Source: Oscillospiraceae bacterium
Lineage (GTDB): Bacteria; Bacillota; Clostridia; Oscillospirales; Ruminococcaceae
Assembly: GCA_902766785.1 (NCBI GenBank)
Contig: CACXEO010000090.1
Location: 1 to 64,000 of the forward strand
Reading direction: 5' to 3'
Length of the DNA: 64,000 bases
Within the stretch, counting starts at the first letter, position 1. Every line of letters starts with the position of its first letter. The notes beneath the pieces are model-generated. The model saw nothing but the letters and a program-made list of their open reading frames with translations. It ran no database searches and had not been told where the DNA came from. A program made the position numbers and the translations under genes. Below, piece by piece: positions 18,858 through 27,068 of this stretch.

Positions 18858-19256
18858 ATGACAAGACGCCAGATGCGCGAAAATTGCTTTATCCTTCTGT
18901 TTGAACGCGCTTTTACCGAATATACAACAGAAGACCTTTTCGCTTTGGCCGTCGAATGTGACGAAGTCAAATTGAATAACACTGTCAAACAATATTATAC
19001 TGAAATTTCAGAACACCTTTCTGAAATTGATGAAATCATAGAACGCAACCTGAAAAACTGGAATCTCTCCAGAATTTCAAAGGTGGCACTTTCGCTGCTT
19101 CGGCTTGCTGTTTATGAACTTTGTATTTTAAAAGAAATTGAGCCCGCGATCGCTATCAACGAGGCTGTTGAAATTGCCAAGCTGTATTCTACCCAGGAGG
19201 ACGCCAACTATATTAACGGCGTACTAGGAGCGGTTGTACGGGAGATGGACGAATAA
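18858..19256 (+). CDS. nusB: Transcription antitermination factor NusB
   Basis: 132 residues, helical NusB fold. Seen: N-terminal RRQMRENCFILLFE, then SRISKVALSLLRLAVYEL and INEAVEIAKLYSTQEDANYINGVLG near the C terminus, all family hallmarks. With NusE (S10) it binds boxA and supports antitermination of rRNA operons. It is 12 bases after the Asp23 gene and two bases before the TsaD-like gene, so translation is probably coupled. Confidence 0.95.
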   Translation: MTRRQMRENCFILLFERAFTEYTTEDLFALAVECDEVKLNNTVKQYYTEISEHLSEIDEIIERNLKNWNLSRISKVALSLLRLAVYELCILKEIEPAIAINEAVEIAKLYSTQEDANYINGVLGAVVREMDE

Positions 19257-19258
19257 CC

Positions 19259-20206
19259 ATGGGATTGTATCTCGGGATCGACACCAGCAACTATTCAACT
19301 TCTGCCGCCCTGTATAACAGCAATACAAGTGAGATTCATATGCATCGCCAGCTTTTGCCTGTACCGGAAGGACAGCTCGGCCTTCGGCAGTCGGACGCGG
19401 TTTTTGCTCATATTAAACAGCTGTCCGCCGTTTTACATGAGCTGAAGGAAAAGTGCGGCGGCTTTGGGGAAGACCTTTCTGCTATTGGGGTTTCTGTTTT
19501 TCCCAGAAGGGCAGAGGGTTCTTACATGCCCTGCTTTCTTGTTGGAAAAACAGTCGCAGAATGCCTTGCGGAAACGTTGGGTCAGCCGCTCTATACATTT
19601 TCCCATCAGGAGGGGCATGTTGCCGCGGCCCTTTATTCTTCCGGTTCGCTCGAACTGCTTGGCAAGCCTTTTTTAGCCTTTCATGTATCGGGCGGAACTA
19701 CAGAAGCGCTGTATATCAAACCGGACCGGAAAGATCTATTAAATATTGAATGTGTTGCCAAAACCCTCGACCTCAACGCAGGGCAGTTGGTTGACCGGGT
19801 TGGAGCTTTGCTCGGATGTGGCTTTCCAGCGGGACCTGAGCTTGAAAAGCTGGCGGAAAAATGGCCTGACCCCGTTCATGTACATGCTGTCCTAAAAGGG
19901 GACGATATTTGCCTTTCCGGTGTCCAAAATCAGTGTGAGGCACTTTTTAAAAAAGAGGGTTCGGCTCCTTGGACTGCAAAATTTTGTTTGGAAAGTATAC
20001 GGGTTTCACTTGAAAAAATGCTGGAACAACTTGTTAAAAAATACGGCCATTTGCCTGTTGTATTCTCCGGCGGTGTGATGTCAAACCGGATAATCCGGGC
20101 GGAGCTTGTCCAAAAAGGGGACTGCCGGTTTGCAGAACCTGCATTTTCAGCTGACAACGCCGCAGGAATTGCATTGCTGGCTTATTTAAAGGAACGAAAA
20201 CAATGA
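19259..20206 (+). CDS. TsaD/Kae1-family paralogue (peptidase M22 family)
   Basis: 315 residues of the ASKHA-type TsaD/Kae1 fold, somewhat short of true TsaD (about 340). Seen: N-terminal GIDTSNYSTSAAL; the metal-site motif HQEGH at residues 116-120; FHVSGGTTE near 141; and the late nucleotide loop VVFSGGVMSN near 270. TsaD makes the t6A tRNA modification with TsaB/TsaE; neither partner is nearby, and Clostridia usually carry a second copy elsewhere. The position between nusB and xseA is common in this class and suggests a conserved but undefined role. It overlaps xseA by four bases. Confidence 0.8.
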   Translation: MGLYLGIDTSNYSTSAALYNSNTSEIHMHRQLLPVPEGQLGLRQSDAVFAHIKQLSAVLHELKEKCGGFGEDLSAIGVSVFPRRAEGSYMPCFLVGKTVAECLAETLGQPLYTFSHQEGHVAAALYSSGSLELLGKPFLAFHVSGGTTEALYIKPDRKDLLNIECVAKTLDLNAGQLVDRVGALLGCGFPAGPELEKLAEKWPDPVHVHAVLKGDDICLSGVQNQCEALFKKEGSAPWTAKFCLESIRVSLEKMLEQLVKKYGHLPVVFSGGVMSNRIIRAELVQKGDCRFAEPAFSADNAAGIALLAYLKERKQ

Positions 20207-21420
20207 ATGAAACAAATTTTGTCACCGTTTCACAAATTAATGAATATATCAAAACAATCCTGTCAGCCGATGAAAATTTGACAGGATTGTTTATTAGAGG
20301 AGAAATATCCAATTTTACCCATCACCTGAAATCCGGACACTTTTATTTCACTTTAAAAGATGAAAAAACTTCCATTAAGGCTGTTATGTTTAAAGGAAGC
20401 GCCCGGTTTATCAAGTTCCGGCCGGAAAACGGCATGAAAGTTGTGGTTTTTGGAAGTATTCGGGTTTTCGAACGGGATGGTCTTTACCAGCTCTACTGCG
20501 AGGACATGCAGCCAGATGGAATTGGCGCATTGTATATGGCGTTTGAACAGCTTAAAAGAAAATTGGAAAATGAAGGGTATTTTGATTCTTCTAAAAAACG
20601 AAACCTACCCAAGGTTCCGCAGAAAATTGTTCTGGTGACTGCTCCGACAGGAGCGGCGCTGCAGGATATGCTGAATATCATCTCCAGACGCTACCCACTT
20701 GTGGAAATAAAGCTCCTCCCTGTTTTGGTGCAGGGGGAGAAAGCCCCGGATTCCATTAATACAGCTTTTTGCTGGCTCAACCGCCAAAAGGCGGATTTTG
20801 CCGATCTTGTCATCCTGGCAAGGGGCGGCGGTTCAATGGAAGATCTTTCCGCCTTTAACACGGAACGGGTGGCGGATGCTATTTACAACTGCAAATTTCC
20901 TGTAATTTCCGCAATTGGGCACGAAACTGATTTTACCATAGCCGATTTTGTAGCAGACCTGCGTGCGCCGACTCCCTCGGCAGCGGCTGAACTCGCTGTG
21001 CCTGATTGTAAAATACTGTTGGATGCACTCGACAAGTATCAAAGTTTATTGTATAATTATACATTATCAGGCAAGCGGCAATTGGAACAGCGTCTTAAGG
21101 CAATGGAAGGCCGGGTTGGGCTGCTGTCACCGCAGAAAATTTTAAAAAACCGCAGGGAAGAGCTCTCCCGCCAGCAGGCTGCCTTGCTTGCCGGAGTACA
21201 GGGACTTATAAACCGGCGTATTGTAGAATATACCTCAGCGGTGGATATGCTGGAAGCGCTTAGCCCTTTAAAAGTTCTGACACGGGGTTACTCTATCACC
21301 TTTTTAGAAGGGAAACCGCTTACAAATGCGGCGGATGCGGCACCGGGTAAAACACTTGAAACGAAACTCAAACACGGTAATATTATAAGCGAGGTAATTA
21401 AAATCGATGAGCAGCCGTAA
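20203..21420 (+). CDS. xseA: Exodeoxyribonuclease VII large subunit
   Basis: 405 residues. N-terminal OB fold (TVSQINEYIK, then IRGEISNFTHHLKSGHFYFTLKD) followed by the catalytic domain with VTAPTGAALQDMLNII, LARGGGSMEDLSAFN and AIGHETDFTIADFVAD, then a coiled-coil region. With XseB it degrades single-stranded DNA. Overlaps the preceding TsaD-like gene by four bases and xseB by 14, which implies coupled translation and fixed subunit ratio. Confidence 0.95.
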   Translation: MNETNFVTVSQINEYIKTILSADENLTGLFIRGEISNFTHHLKSGHFYFTLKDEKTSIKAVMFKGSARFIKFRPENGMKVVVFGSIRVFERDGLYQLYCEDMQPDGIGALYMAFEQLKRKLENEGYFDSSKKRNLPKVPQKIVLVTAPTGAALQDMLNIISRRYPLVEIKLLPVLVQGEKAPDSINTAFCWLNRQKADFADLVILARGGGSMEDLSAFNTERVADAIYNCKFPVISAIGHETDFTIADFVADLRAPTPSAAAELAVPDCKILLDALDKYQSLLYNYTLSGKRQLEQRLKAMEGRVGLLSPQKILKNRREELSRQQAALLAGVQGLINRRIVEYTSAVDMLEALSPLKVLTRGYSITFLEGKPLTNAADAAPGKTLETKLKHGNIISEVIKIDEQP

Positions 21421-21628
21421 AACGTCTATAGAAAGCGCGCTGAACCGCTTGCAGGAGATAACCGAAATTTTGGAACGCGGCGAACTGCAGCTGGAAGAAT
21501 CCCTCAAGCTTTATGAAGAAGGTGTCGGTCTGACCCGGACCTGCAGAAAACTGCTGAGTGATGCTGAACTGAAAATAACCGAGTTGTCTGCCGACTTGAA
21601 AGTGGAGGAAACGGATGACAACGTTTAA
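21407..21628 (+). CDS. xseB: Exodeoxyribonuclease VII small subunit
   Basis: 73 residues, the usual size. SIESALNRLQEITEILERGELQLEESLKLYEEGV is split across positions 4-38 and is the family core; several copies bind the XseA stalk. Starts inside the end of xseA and ends inside the start of ispA (14-base overlaps on both sides). Confidence 0.94.
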   Translation: MSSRKTSIESALNRLQEITEILERGELQLEESLKLYEEGVGLTRTCRKLLSDAELKITELSADLKVEETDDNV

Positions 21629-22499
21629 AGAAAGACTTAGACAATATGGAGATTTAATAAACTGTGCGCTGGACGCTGCCGTTCCGGAGGAGAACAAAAC
21701 CAAGCAATCCGCCGTTTATAATGCAATGCGCTATAGCCTAATGGCTGGAGGGAAGCGCTTTCGCCCTGTGCTGACGCTTGAATTTTGCAAAATCTCCGGT
21801 GGAAATGTAGAAGGAGCTATGCCGTTGGCGCTGGCAGTCGAAATGATTCACAGCTATTCGCTGATCCATGACGATCTGCCCTGTATGGACAATGACGACT
21901 ACCGTCGCGGGAAGCCTTCTTGTCATAGGCAATTCGGTGAAGCAAATGCACTTTTAGCCGGGGATGCTCTTTTAACAACGGCCTTTCAAATGATTGGGAG
22001 AGCAGATGAACTTTCAGCAGGGGCACGTTTAAAGGCGGTAGCTTATTTAGCAGAACGTGCAGGGGCCGCAGGTATGGTAGGCGGGCAGGTAATTGACCTT
22101 TCCAGCGAGGGCAAACCAATTGGTAAAGAAACATTGGTTGAAATGTATGCTTTAAAAACAGGGGCTCTGCTGCAGGCAGCATGCGGATTAGGCGTTTTAG
22201 CCGGCGGTGGTAACGACACTATGTTTGAGCTTGCAGGGCAATATGCATTGGCGTTAGGGATGGCTTTTCAAATTGTTGACGATATTCTGGATGTAACCGG
22301 AGATGAAGCCGTACTGGGAAAACCGGTCGGGAGTGACGCTGAAAGTCAAAAAACCACCTTTGTAACCCTGTTTGGACTGGATGGGGCCAAAGAGCAGGCA
22401 GCATACTATACGGAAGAATCAAAAAAAATATTGACAAAATTTCCGGATCATGAATTTTTGATGGACTTGACTAAATATTTGTTAGAACGAGATCGTTAA
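21615..22499 (+). CDS. ispA: Farnesyl/geranylgeranyl diphosphate synthase
   Basis: 294 residues of the trans-prenyltransferase family. Both aspartate-rich motifs are present: HDDLPCMDNDD near residues 84-94 and VDDILD near 220. Builds C15-C20 prenyl diphosphates from IPP and DMAPP for undecaprenyl phosphate and quinones. SD GGAGG lies inside xseB. Linked to dxs two genes on, so the cluster holds two steps of isoprenoid supply. Confidence 0.93.
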   Translation: MTTFKERLRQYGDLINCALDAAVPEENKTKQSAVYNAMRYSLMAGGKRFRPVLTLEFCKISGGNVEGAMPLALAVEMIHSYSLIHDDLPCMDNDDYRRGKPSCHRQFGEANALLAGDALLTTAFQMIGRADELSAGARLKAVAYLAERAGAAGMVGGQVIDLSSEGKPIGKETLVEMYALKTGALLQAACGLGVLAGGGNDTMFELAGQYALALGMAFQIVDDILDVTGDEAVLGKPVGSDAESQKTTFVTLFGLDGAKEQAAYYTEESKKILTKFPDHEFLMDLTKYLLERDR

Positions 22500-22514
22500 A
22501 AGCAGGGAGAATAT

Positions 22515-22982
22515 ATGGCTGATTTATTGGGGCTTTTGAGCAACTATGTTTTAATCACCGCGTTAATCGGCTGGGGATCCGCCCAGGTTTTAAAAACGGT
22601 GATCGCAGCTATTACAACTGGAAAATTTGACTGGGGAAGAATGGTGGGGGACGGCGGGATGCCGAGCTGCCATTCCGCCTGTGTTTGTGCACTGGCCCTT
22701 GCAGTATCTCGAAAGCTCGGCTTTGCGTCGCCGGAATTCGGCATTGCGTTTATTCTGGCCGTCATTGTTATAAACGATGCCATGGGAGTGCGCCGCGCTG
22801 CCGGGGAACATGCAAAGGTTTTAAATAAAATGATAGAAAAAGAGCAAAAAACAGATTTTGATTATTTTGCTGATGAAGAAGATCCGAAGGAACTTAAGGA
22901 ATTTTTAGGCCACACGCCCTTGGAAGTTCTTTGCGGCGCTCTGCTTGGAATTATTGTAGCAATGATTGTTCCGGTGTTTTAA
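22515..22982 (+). CDS. Divergent PAP2 family membrane protein (YuiD-like)
   Basis: 155 residues with about four hydrophobic segments. GGMPSCHSACV near residue 52 and NDAMGVRRAAGEHAK near 90 are hallmarks of the DUF212/divergent PAP2 group related to Bacillus YuiD. Possible lipid phosphate phosphatase, and its place between ispA and dxs makes a prenyl-phosphate substrate plausible; this is inference only. Fifteen bases after ispA. Confidence 0.85.
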   Translation: MADLLGLLSNYVLITALIGWGSAQVLKTVIAAITTGKFDWGRMVGDGGMPSCHSACVCALALAVSRKLGFASPEFGIAFILAVIVINDAMGVRRAAGEHAKVLNKMIEKEQKTDFDYFADEEDPKELKEFLGHTPLEVLCGALLGIIVAMIVPVF

Positions 22983-23008
22983 TTGAAAAGTAGGTGTTGG
23001 TTATCCTC

Positions 23009-24877
23009 ATGAATCATACTTTGTTAAACCAAATCAACTCTCCGCAGGACTTAAAAAAACTTCCGGACAGCCAGCTTAACCAACTCTGTAAGGAAATCCG
23101 TTCTTTTCTAATAGATTCTGTCTCCAAAACAGGCGGGCACTTGGCTTCTAACCTCGGCGTGGTTGAGCTGACTGTCGCTCTTCACCGCGTATTTGACTGC
23201 CCCGAAGATAAAATTGTCTGGGATGTCGGCCATCAAAGTTATGTGCATAAACTATTGACCGGGCGGAAAGACCAGTTTCATACCCTGCGTAAAGAAAACG
23301 GAATCGCGGGTTTTCCACGCCGTTCAGAAAGTGAATATGACGCTTTTATCGGCGGGCACGCCAGCAATTCAATCGCTGCTGCCTACGGTATTGCCAAAGC
23401 AAATACCTTGCAGGAGAACGGCCGCCATGTAATCGCTGTAATTGGTGACGGTGCCCTGACAGGTGGTCTCGCCTATGAAGGAATCAACAACGCGGGGCGT
23501 AGTAAGGATAACCTGATCGTTATTCTTAACGATAATAATATGTCTATTTCCAAAAACGTAGGCGCTTTTGCGCGGTATCTCGCCGCGATCCGTTCCAAGC
23601 CCACTTACCTGCGTGCAAAGATAAATATGGAAAAAGTGCTGGACAAAATTCCAGTAGTGGGCAAACCATTTAAAAATACGCTGAAAACTTCCAAATCGGC
23701 TGTTAAAAATTTGCTGTATCACAGCAACCTGTTTGAAGACTTCGGCTTTAACTACTACGGGCCGATTGACGGGCACAACCTGGAAGAACTGACCGATATA
23801 CTAAAAGCGGCCAAGAGCAATAAAGGGGCCGCCTTTATTCATGTGGAAACTGTTAAAGGGAAAGGGTACCAGTACGCTGAGGAAAACCCGGGTGCTTACC
23901 ACGGAGTTTCCACTTTCGATGTAGTCACCGGGAATCCGGATATTGCCCACAGCAACAGTTTTTCCTCTGTCGCGGGAAAAACGCTAACCGCGCTGGCGGA
24001 TTCGGATTCCCGAATTTGTGCTATAACAGCCGCGATGAAATACGGGACCGGTCTGCAATACTTCTGTTCCGCCCACCGCGACCGCTTTTTTGACGTTGGA
24101 ATCGCAGAAGAGTTCGGCGTTACCTTTGCCGCCGGTCTTGCAAGCAATGGGATGATCCCCGTGTTCGCCGTATATTCTACCTTTTTGCAGCGTTCATATG
24201 ACCAGATTATTCATGACGCCGCACTTGAAAAACAGCATATCGTATTGGCAGTAGACCGTGCCGGTATTGTGGGGGATGATGGCGAGACCCATCAGGGAAT
24301 TTACGACGTGGCTTTTTTGAGCACGATTCCCGGTGTTACAATCCTTTCCGCTTCTTCTTACCATGAACTGCGCTGGATGCTCAAGCGCGCGATCTATGAC
24401 TATGAGGGCGTTGTTGCGGTGCGTTATCCCCGTGGTGCCCAGCCTAACGATGCAGACGATACCGCGGTTGCTCCCGCGCTGTTCCAGTATCAATTTTCCG
24501 GTGACGAATCCAGTGTATTGCTGGCAACCTACGGCCGGACTGCCCATGCTGTTGCGAAGGCGGCAGAGAAACTGATTAAACGAGGAATCGGGGTCTCGCT
24601 TCTAAAACTGAACCAGGTGCATCCCATTCCGGAAGAAGCTGTTAAAAACGCAATGGCGCATTCCCGTGTTTTCTTTTTTGAAGAGGGAATAAAAAACGGT
24701 TCTGCTGCGGAACAAATGCTTGTACAAATGAAGGAAAAAGGGTATGCAGGAAACTTTCATATCACGGCAATTGACGACAGGTTTGTGGAACAGGCAACTA
24801 TTGAACAGACTTTGAAACGTTTAAAACTGGACGAGGACTCGATTACTGAAACGGTTGTTTCAGTAATCGGGCAATAA
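23009..24877 (+). CDS. dxs: 1-deoxy-D-xylulose-5-phosphate synthase
   Basis: About 622 residues. Thiamine-diphosphate enzyme joining pyruvate and glyceraldehyde 3-phosphate, entry to the MEP isoprenoid pathway. Seen: SKTGGHLASNLGVVELTVALH; thiamine motif GDGALTGGLAYEGINNAG near 147; DGHNL; GIAEEFGVTFAAG and DRAGIVGDDGETHQG in the central domain. The frame opens at GTG 22994; I prefer ATG 23009 (MNHTLLNQI), though SD AGGTG is 12 bases away, so the start is uncertain by five codons. Confidence 0.95.
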   Translation: MNHTLLNQINSPQDLKKLPDSQLNQLCKEIRSFLIDSVSKTGGHLASNLGVVELTVALHRVFDCPEDKIVWDVGHQSYVHKLLTGRKDQFHTLRKENGIAGFPRRSESEYDAFIGGHASNSIAAAYGIAKANTLQENGRHVIAVIGDGALTGGLAYEGINNAGRSKDNLIVILNDNNMSISKNVGAFARYLAAIRSKPTYLRAKINMEKVLDKIPVVGKPFKNTLKTSKSAVKNLLYHSNLFEDFGFNYYGPIDGHNLEELTDILKAAKSNKGAAFIHVETVKGKGYQYAEENPGAYHGVSTFDVVTGNPDIAHSNSFSSVAGKTLTALADSDSRICAITAAMKYGTGLQYFCSAHRDRFFDVGIAEEFGVTFAAGLASNGMIPVFAVYSTFLQRSYDQIIHDAALEKQHIVLAVDRAGIVGDDGETHQGIYDVAFLSTIPGVTILSASSYHELRWMLKRAIYDYEGVVAVRYPRGAQPNDADDTAVAPALFQYQFSGDESSVLLATYGRTAHAVAKAAEKLIKRGIGVSLLKLNQVHPIPEEAVKNAMAHSRVFFFEEGIKNGSAAEQMLVQMKEKGYAGNFHITAIDDRFVEQATIEQTLKRLKLDEDSITETVVSVIGQ

Positions 24878-24888
24878 AGGAGAAAATA

Positions 24889-25710
24889 GTGTCAGATAAA
24901 AAAAGATTGGATCTTCTTTTGGTAGAAAAAGGGATTGCCCCCTCCAGAGAAAAGGCAAAAGCGCTGATTATGGCCGGTTCCGTCATGGTAAACGGTGAAC
25001 GCGCCGACAAATCTGGGGAGCTGTACGAACTGGAAACGGTTAAAATAGAGCTGATTGGAAACCAGCTGCGCTATGTCAGCCGCGGAGGACTGAAGCTTGA
25101 AAGAGCGATGGAATCCTTTCCTATTGATTTAAAAGCAAAAACCTGTATGGATATTGGCGCTTCCACCGGAGGGTTTACAGACTGTATGCTCCAAAATGGA
25201 GCGGCAAAGGTTTATGCGGTTGACGTTGGTTACGGCCAGCTCGCCTGGTCATTGCGCACAGACGAACGGGTAATCAACCTGGAACGGACGAATATTCGTT
25301 ACCTTGAAAAAGAAAAAGTTTCTGATGAAATTGATTTTGCTTCGGTCGACGTTTCGTTTATTTCGCTGACCCTTGTTCTTCCAGTAATGAAAACTTTTTT
25401 AAAAGAAGGCGGGGAGGCAGTCTGTCTCGTAAAGCCGCAGTTCGAGGCCGGAAAAGGAAAGGTTGGCAAAAAAGGGGTGGTGCGCGAACCATCCATCCAT
25501 TTCGAGGTGCTGCAAAAAATTCTTGATTTCTGCAACGAGAACGGCCTTTTTGTTGCCGGTATCGACCATTCCCCTGTAAAAGGGCCGGAAGGAAATATTG
25601 AATACCTTTATTACCTCATAAACCGTAACCAGCGGTCCACTTTCAGCGAAGAGGACTTGAAAGACCTGGTTAACCGTTCCCATTCCGCACTGGATAAAGG
25701 AGAAGTTTGA
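24889..25710 (+). CDS. tlyA: TlyA-family rRNA 2'-O-methyltransferase
   Basis: 273 residues: N-terminal S4 RNA-binding domain (KKRLDLLLVEKGIAPSREKA) and an FtsJ-type SAM methyltransferase with DIGASTGGFTDCMLQNGA near residue 86 and SVDVSFISL near 150. TlyA proteins methylate cytidines of 16S and/or 23S rRNA; many were once called hemolysins. GTG start behind AAAGGAG. Position between dxs and nadK is the standard Firmicutes order. Confidence 0.92.
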   Translation: MSDKKRLDLLLVEKGIAPSREKAKALIMAGSVMVNGERADKSGELYELETVKIELIGNQLRYVSRGGLKLERAMESFPIDLKAKTCMDIGASTGGFTDCMLQNGAAKVYAVDVGYGQLAWSLRTDERVINLERTNIRYLEKEKVSDEIDFASVDVSFISLTLVLPVMKTFLKEGGEAVCLVKPQFEAGKGKVGKKGVVREPSIHFEVLQKILDFCNENGLFVAGIDHSPVKGPEGNIEYLYYLINRNQRSTFSEEDLKDLVNRSHSALDKGEV

Positions 25711-26570
25711 TGCGCTTTTTTTTAATCGTTAACCTGGATAAGGACAATGCCGAAGCCTGTGCCAAGCAGGTTTTAAAAAAACTTCTTTCGCTTGGGGGCG
25801 AAGTTTCAATGGCGGCGGAGGACGGCGGACTTGTACATGGTTTTCCGGCTGTAACTTTAGGAGCGACTGAGGCGTTGGTGCCATCCAGTGATCTTGTTAT
25901 TTCCATTGGAGGAGACGGAACCTTGATTCACGCCGCAAAATACGCCGTACCGTTTGATAAGCCGGTGCTCGGAATCAACACCGGGCGGCTTGGTTTCCTC
26001 ACCCGGATGGAGCAAAACGAGCTCGACTGCCTTGAACGGCTTTTCAGCGGAAATTATAACGTGGAAAACAGAATGATGCTAGAACTCTGTTACACCCAGA
26101 CAGATGGGAAAACAGCTTGTTATACTGCTCTCAACGATGTAGTCCTTTCGCGCGGGTCGCTTTCGCGTATTATTGACCTGACTATCGACTGTGACGGGAA
26201 ACCTGTCAGCCAGTACCGGGCTGACGGCTTGATCTTTTCCACGCCGACCGGTTCGACCGCCTATTCGCTTTCGGCGGGCGGTCCGGTGGTTGAACCATCA
26301 GTGGAGTGTATCGTTATGAGCCCTATCTGCCCGCACTCGCTCTTTGCACGGACAGTTGTATTTGCCGCTAACCGTACCGTGACGGTCAAAACCTCATTTG
26401 AGCGTTCCAATAAAGCATATGTTACGATTGACGGGGTAGAAGGGTTTCCCATCCAACCGGGAGATACCGTTTCAATCCGAAAGTCCGGCCGGTACGCAAG
26501 GCTGATTGGCTTTGACCAGTCGTTTTTTGAAATTCTGAGCAAAAAATTCATAGACCACAGCAATACCTGA
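25710..26570 (+). CDS. nadK: NAD kinase
   Basis: About 286 residues. Phosphorylates NAD to NADP. Seen: catalytic SIGGDGTLIHAAK near residue 66, NTGRLGFLT near 90, and SPTGSTAYSLSAGGP-like block (here TPTGSTAYSLSAGGP) near 177. The ATG shares its A with the TGA of tlyA, and AAAGGAG lies inside tlyA, so translation is coupled; a TTG one codon earlier is also in frame. Confidence 0.95.
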   Translation: MRFFLIVNLDKDNAEACAKQVLKKLLSLGGEVSMAAEDGGLVHGFPAVTLGATEALVPSSDLVISIGGDGTLIHAAKYAVPFDKPVLGINTGRLGFLTRMEQNELDCLERLFSGNYNVENRMMLELCYTQTDGKTACYTALNDVVLSRGSLSRIIDLTIDCDGKPVSQYRADGLIFSTPTGSTAYSLSAGGPVVEPSVECIVMSPICPHSLFARTVVFAANRTVTVKTSFERSNKAYVTIDGVEGFPIQPGDTVSIRKSGRYARLIGFDQSFFEILSKKFIDHSNT

Positions 26571-26586
26571 TATGGGAGGGTTGAGT

Positions 26587-27051
26587 TTGAAAGCAAAAAG
26601 ACACGCCAAAATTTTGGAAATGATTGCGCGCCAGCCGATTGATACCCAGGAGGACTTACTCCGCGGCCTGAAAAAAGAAGGGTTCAACGTCACCCAGGCG
26701 ACTGTCTCAAGGGATATCAAGGAGCTGCATCTTGTCAAGGTGATGAACCCTGACGGGAGTTACAGTTACTCAAATATCACCAACTCTCATATTGAAAATA
26801 TCTCCGACCGTTTTCACTCCATTTTCGTCCAGTCGGTCGTCAAGGTGGACTGCGCAGAAAACATAGTGGTCATCAAATGCTATACCGGCATGGCACAAGC
26901 AGCCTGCGCTACGCTTGATTCCATGCACTGGGATGCCCTGGTAGGGACAATTGCGGGGGATGATACCATTTTTGCGCTGATGCGTACCAGCGACGATGCA
27001 ATTGCCCTGCTGGGAGAACTGCAAAAACTGTTGGATACTCACGCGAAATAG
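26587..27051 (+). CDS. argR: Arginine repressor ArgR/AhrC
   Basis: About 154 residues. N-terminal winged helix (RHAKILEMIARQPIDTQEDL, then ATVSRDIKELHLVKV) and a C-terminal hexamerisation/arginine domain with GTIAGDDTIFALMR. Controls arginine synthesis and use. An ATG exists at 26572, but it is buried in the SD GGGAGGG (26574-26580), so TTG 26587 is the likely start. Sits between nadK and recN as in Bacillus. Confidence 0.93.
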   Translation: MKAKRHAKILEMIARQPIDTQEDLLRGLKKEGFNVTQATVSRDIKELHLVKVMNPDGSYSYSNITNSHIENISDRFHSIFVQSVVKVDCAENIVVIKCYTGMAQAACATLDSMHWDALVGTIAGDDTIFALMRTSDDAIALLGELQKLLDTHAK

Positions 27052-27068
27052 GAGCGGGGGATGCCTGG

